A DNA stretch of 64,000 nt from CAYRTV01 sp964505785 (lineage in GTDB: Bacteria; Acidobacteriota; Aminicenantia; Aminicenantales; Aminicenantaceae), in NCBI GenBank assembly GCA_964505785.1, contig CAZDJZ010000010.1, positions 1 through 64,000 of the forward strand, given 5' to 3'. Positions 63,996-64,000 of the stretch are shown here, piece by piece; position 1 is the stretch's first letter; each line of letters opens with the position of its first letter. The position numbers and the translations under genes are program-made. The notes under the pieces were generated by a model. That model did no database searches. It was not told where the DNA came from and saw only the letters and a program-made list of their open reading frames with translations.

Positions 63996-64000
63996 CTCTC

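Noticed and set aside
1..64000. Prophage, integron or insertion sequence
   Set aside because: No transposase, integrase, phage structural gene or att-like duplication was recognised; the repeats carry no coding sequence.

Overview
The window (about 64 kb, moderate GC) looks like a chromosomal contig of an uncultured, Gram-negative-type heterotrophic bacterium. The best guess is the Acidobacteriota/Aminicenantota (candidate phylum OP8) neighbourhood. This is inferred from gene style only: a zinc-ribbon/Ser-Thr kinase/TolB-TPR receptor, a DUF5117-like metzincin, a VWA protein with a carboxypeptidase-regulatory domain, an ECF sigma/anti-sigma/DUF4097 unit, and many secreted peptidases. No rRNA or complete marker set is present to prove it. 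No phage, plasmid, transposase or CRISPR array was seen.

Layout. (1) 0.4-9.8 kb: a three-domain kinase/M23/PLP-lyase fusion diverges from an operon of alanine racemase-GNAT fusion, SAM methyltransferase, sodium:solute symporter and GT9 glycosyltransferase. (2) 9.1-13.2 kb (minus): a COG2426 membrane protein, a sulfatase/phosphatase-superfamily enzyme overlapping the end of rpoD, and rpoD. (3) 13.5-20.2 kb: trehalose synthase/phosphatase fusion, DUF1015 protein, exported M24 peptidase, an exported hypothetical protein, rubrerythrin-like protein. (4) 20.3-26.1 kb: a secreted metzincin and a large receptor kinase. (5) 26.4-29.3 kb: a polyamine operon (pyruvoyl arginine decarboxylase, deoxyhypusine-synthase-like protein, agmatinase) with a sigma-54-like promoter and a long leader. 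(6) 29.3-35.7 kb: two small hypothetical proteins (one behind a perfect 25-bp palindrome), the ECF/anti-sigma/DUF4097 unit, a PAS-GAF histidine kinase, a Mut7-C protein, then tRNA-Ala(CGC). (7) 36.5-38.9 kb: DHH phosphoesterase and kynureninase. (8) 39.6-52.9 kb: VWA protein, small membrane proteins, M1 peptidase, Nudix hydrolase, S9 peptidase, a second sodium:solute symporter, a GH109-like oxidoreductase/glycosidase and a 4-TM protein. (9) 53.3-64 kb: sulfotransferase, GT-C-like membrane protein, a 1493-residue secreted Fn3 protein, an O-antigen ligase/polymerase-like protein and a WecG/TagA glycosyltransferase, suggesting a surface-polysaccharide locus running off the right edge.

The most unusual feature is the intergenic DNA. 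Most larger gaps are filled by dispersed repeats: (A) MITE-like elements ending in CCTGAATTATTCA and its inverse, with a conserved internal hairpin and ends that sometimes sit on stop codons; (B) elements with a GTGTATAATACAC motif and GTCATTCCGAGG-type arms; (C) modular cassettes with 7-nt and 9-nt tandem arrays in a recurring order. Other points to check: an apparent AUC start codon in the racemase gene, a palindrome that buries a ribosome-binding site, and a tandemly duplicated C-terminal module of about 245 residues in the large Fn3 protein.
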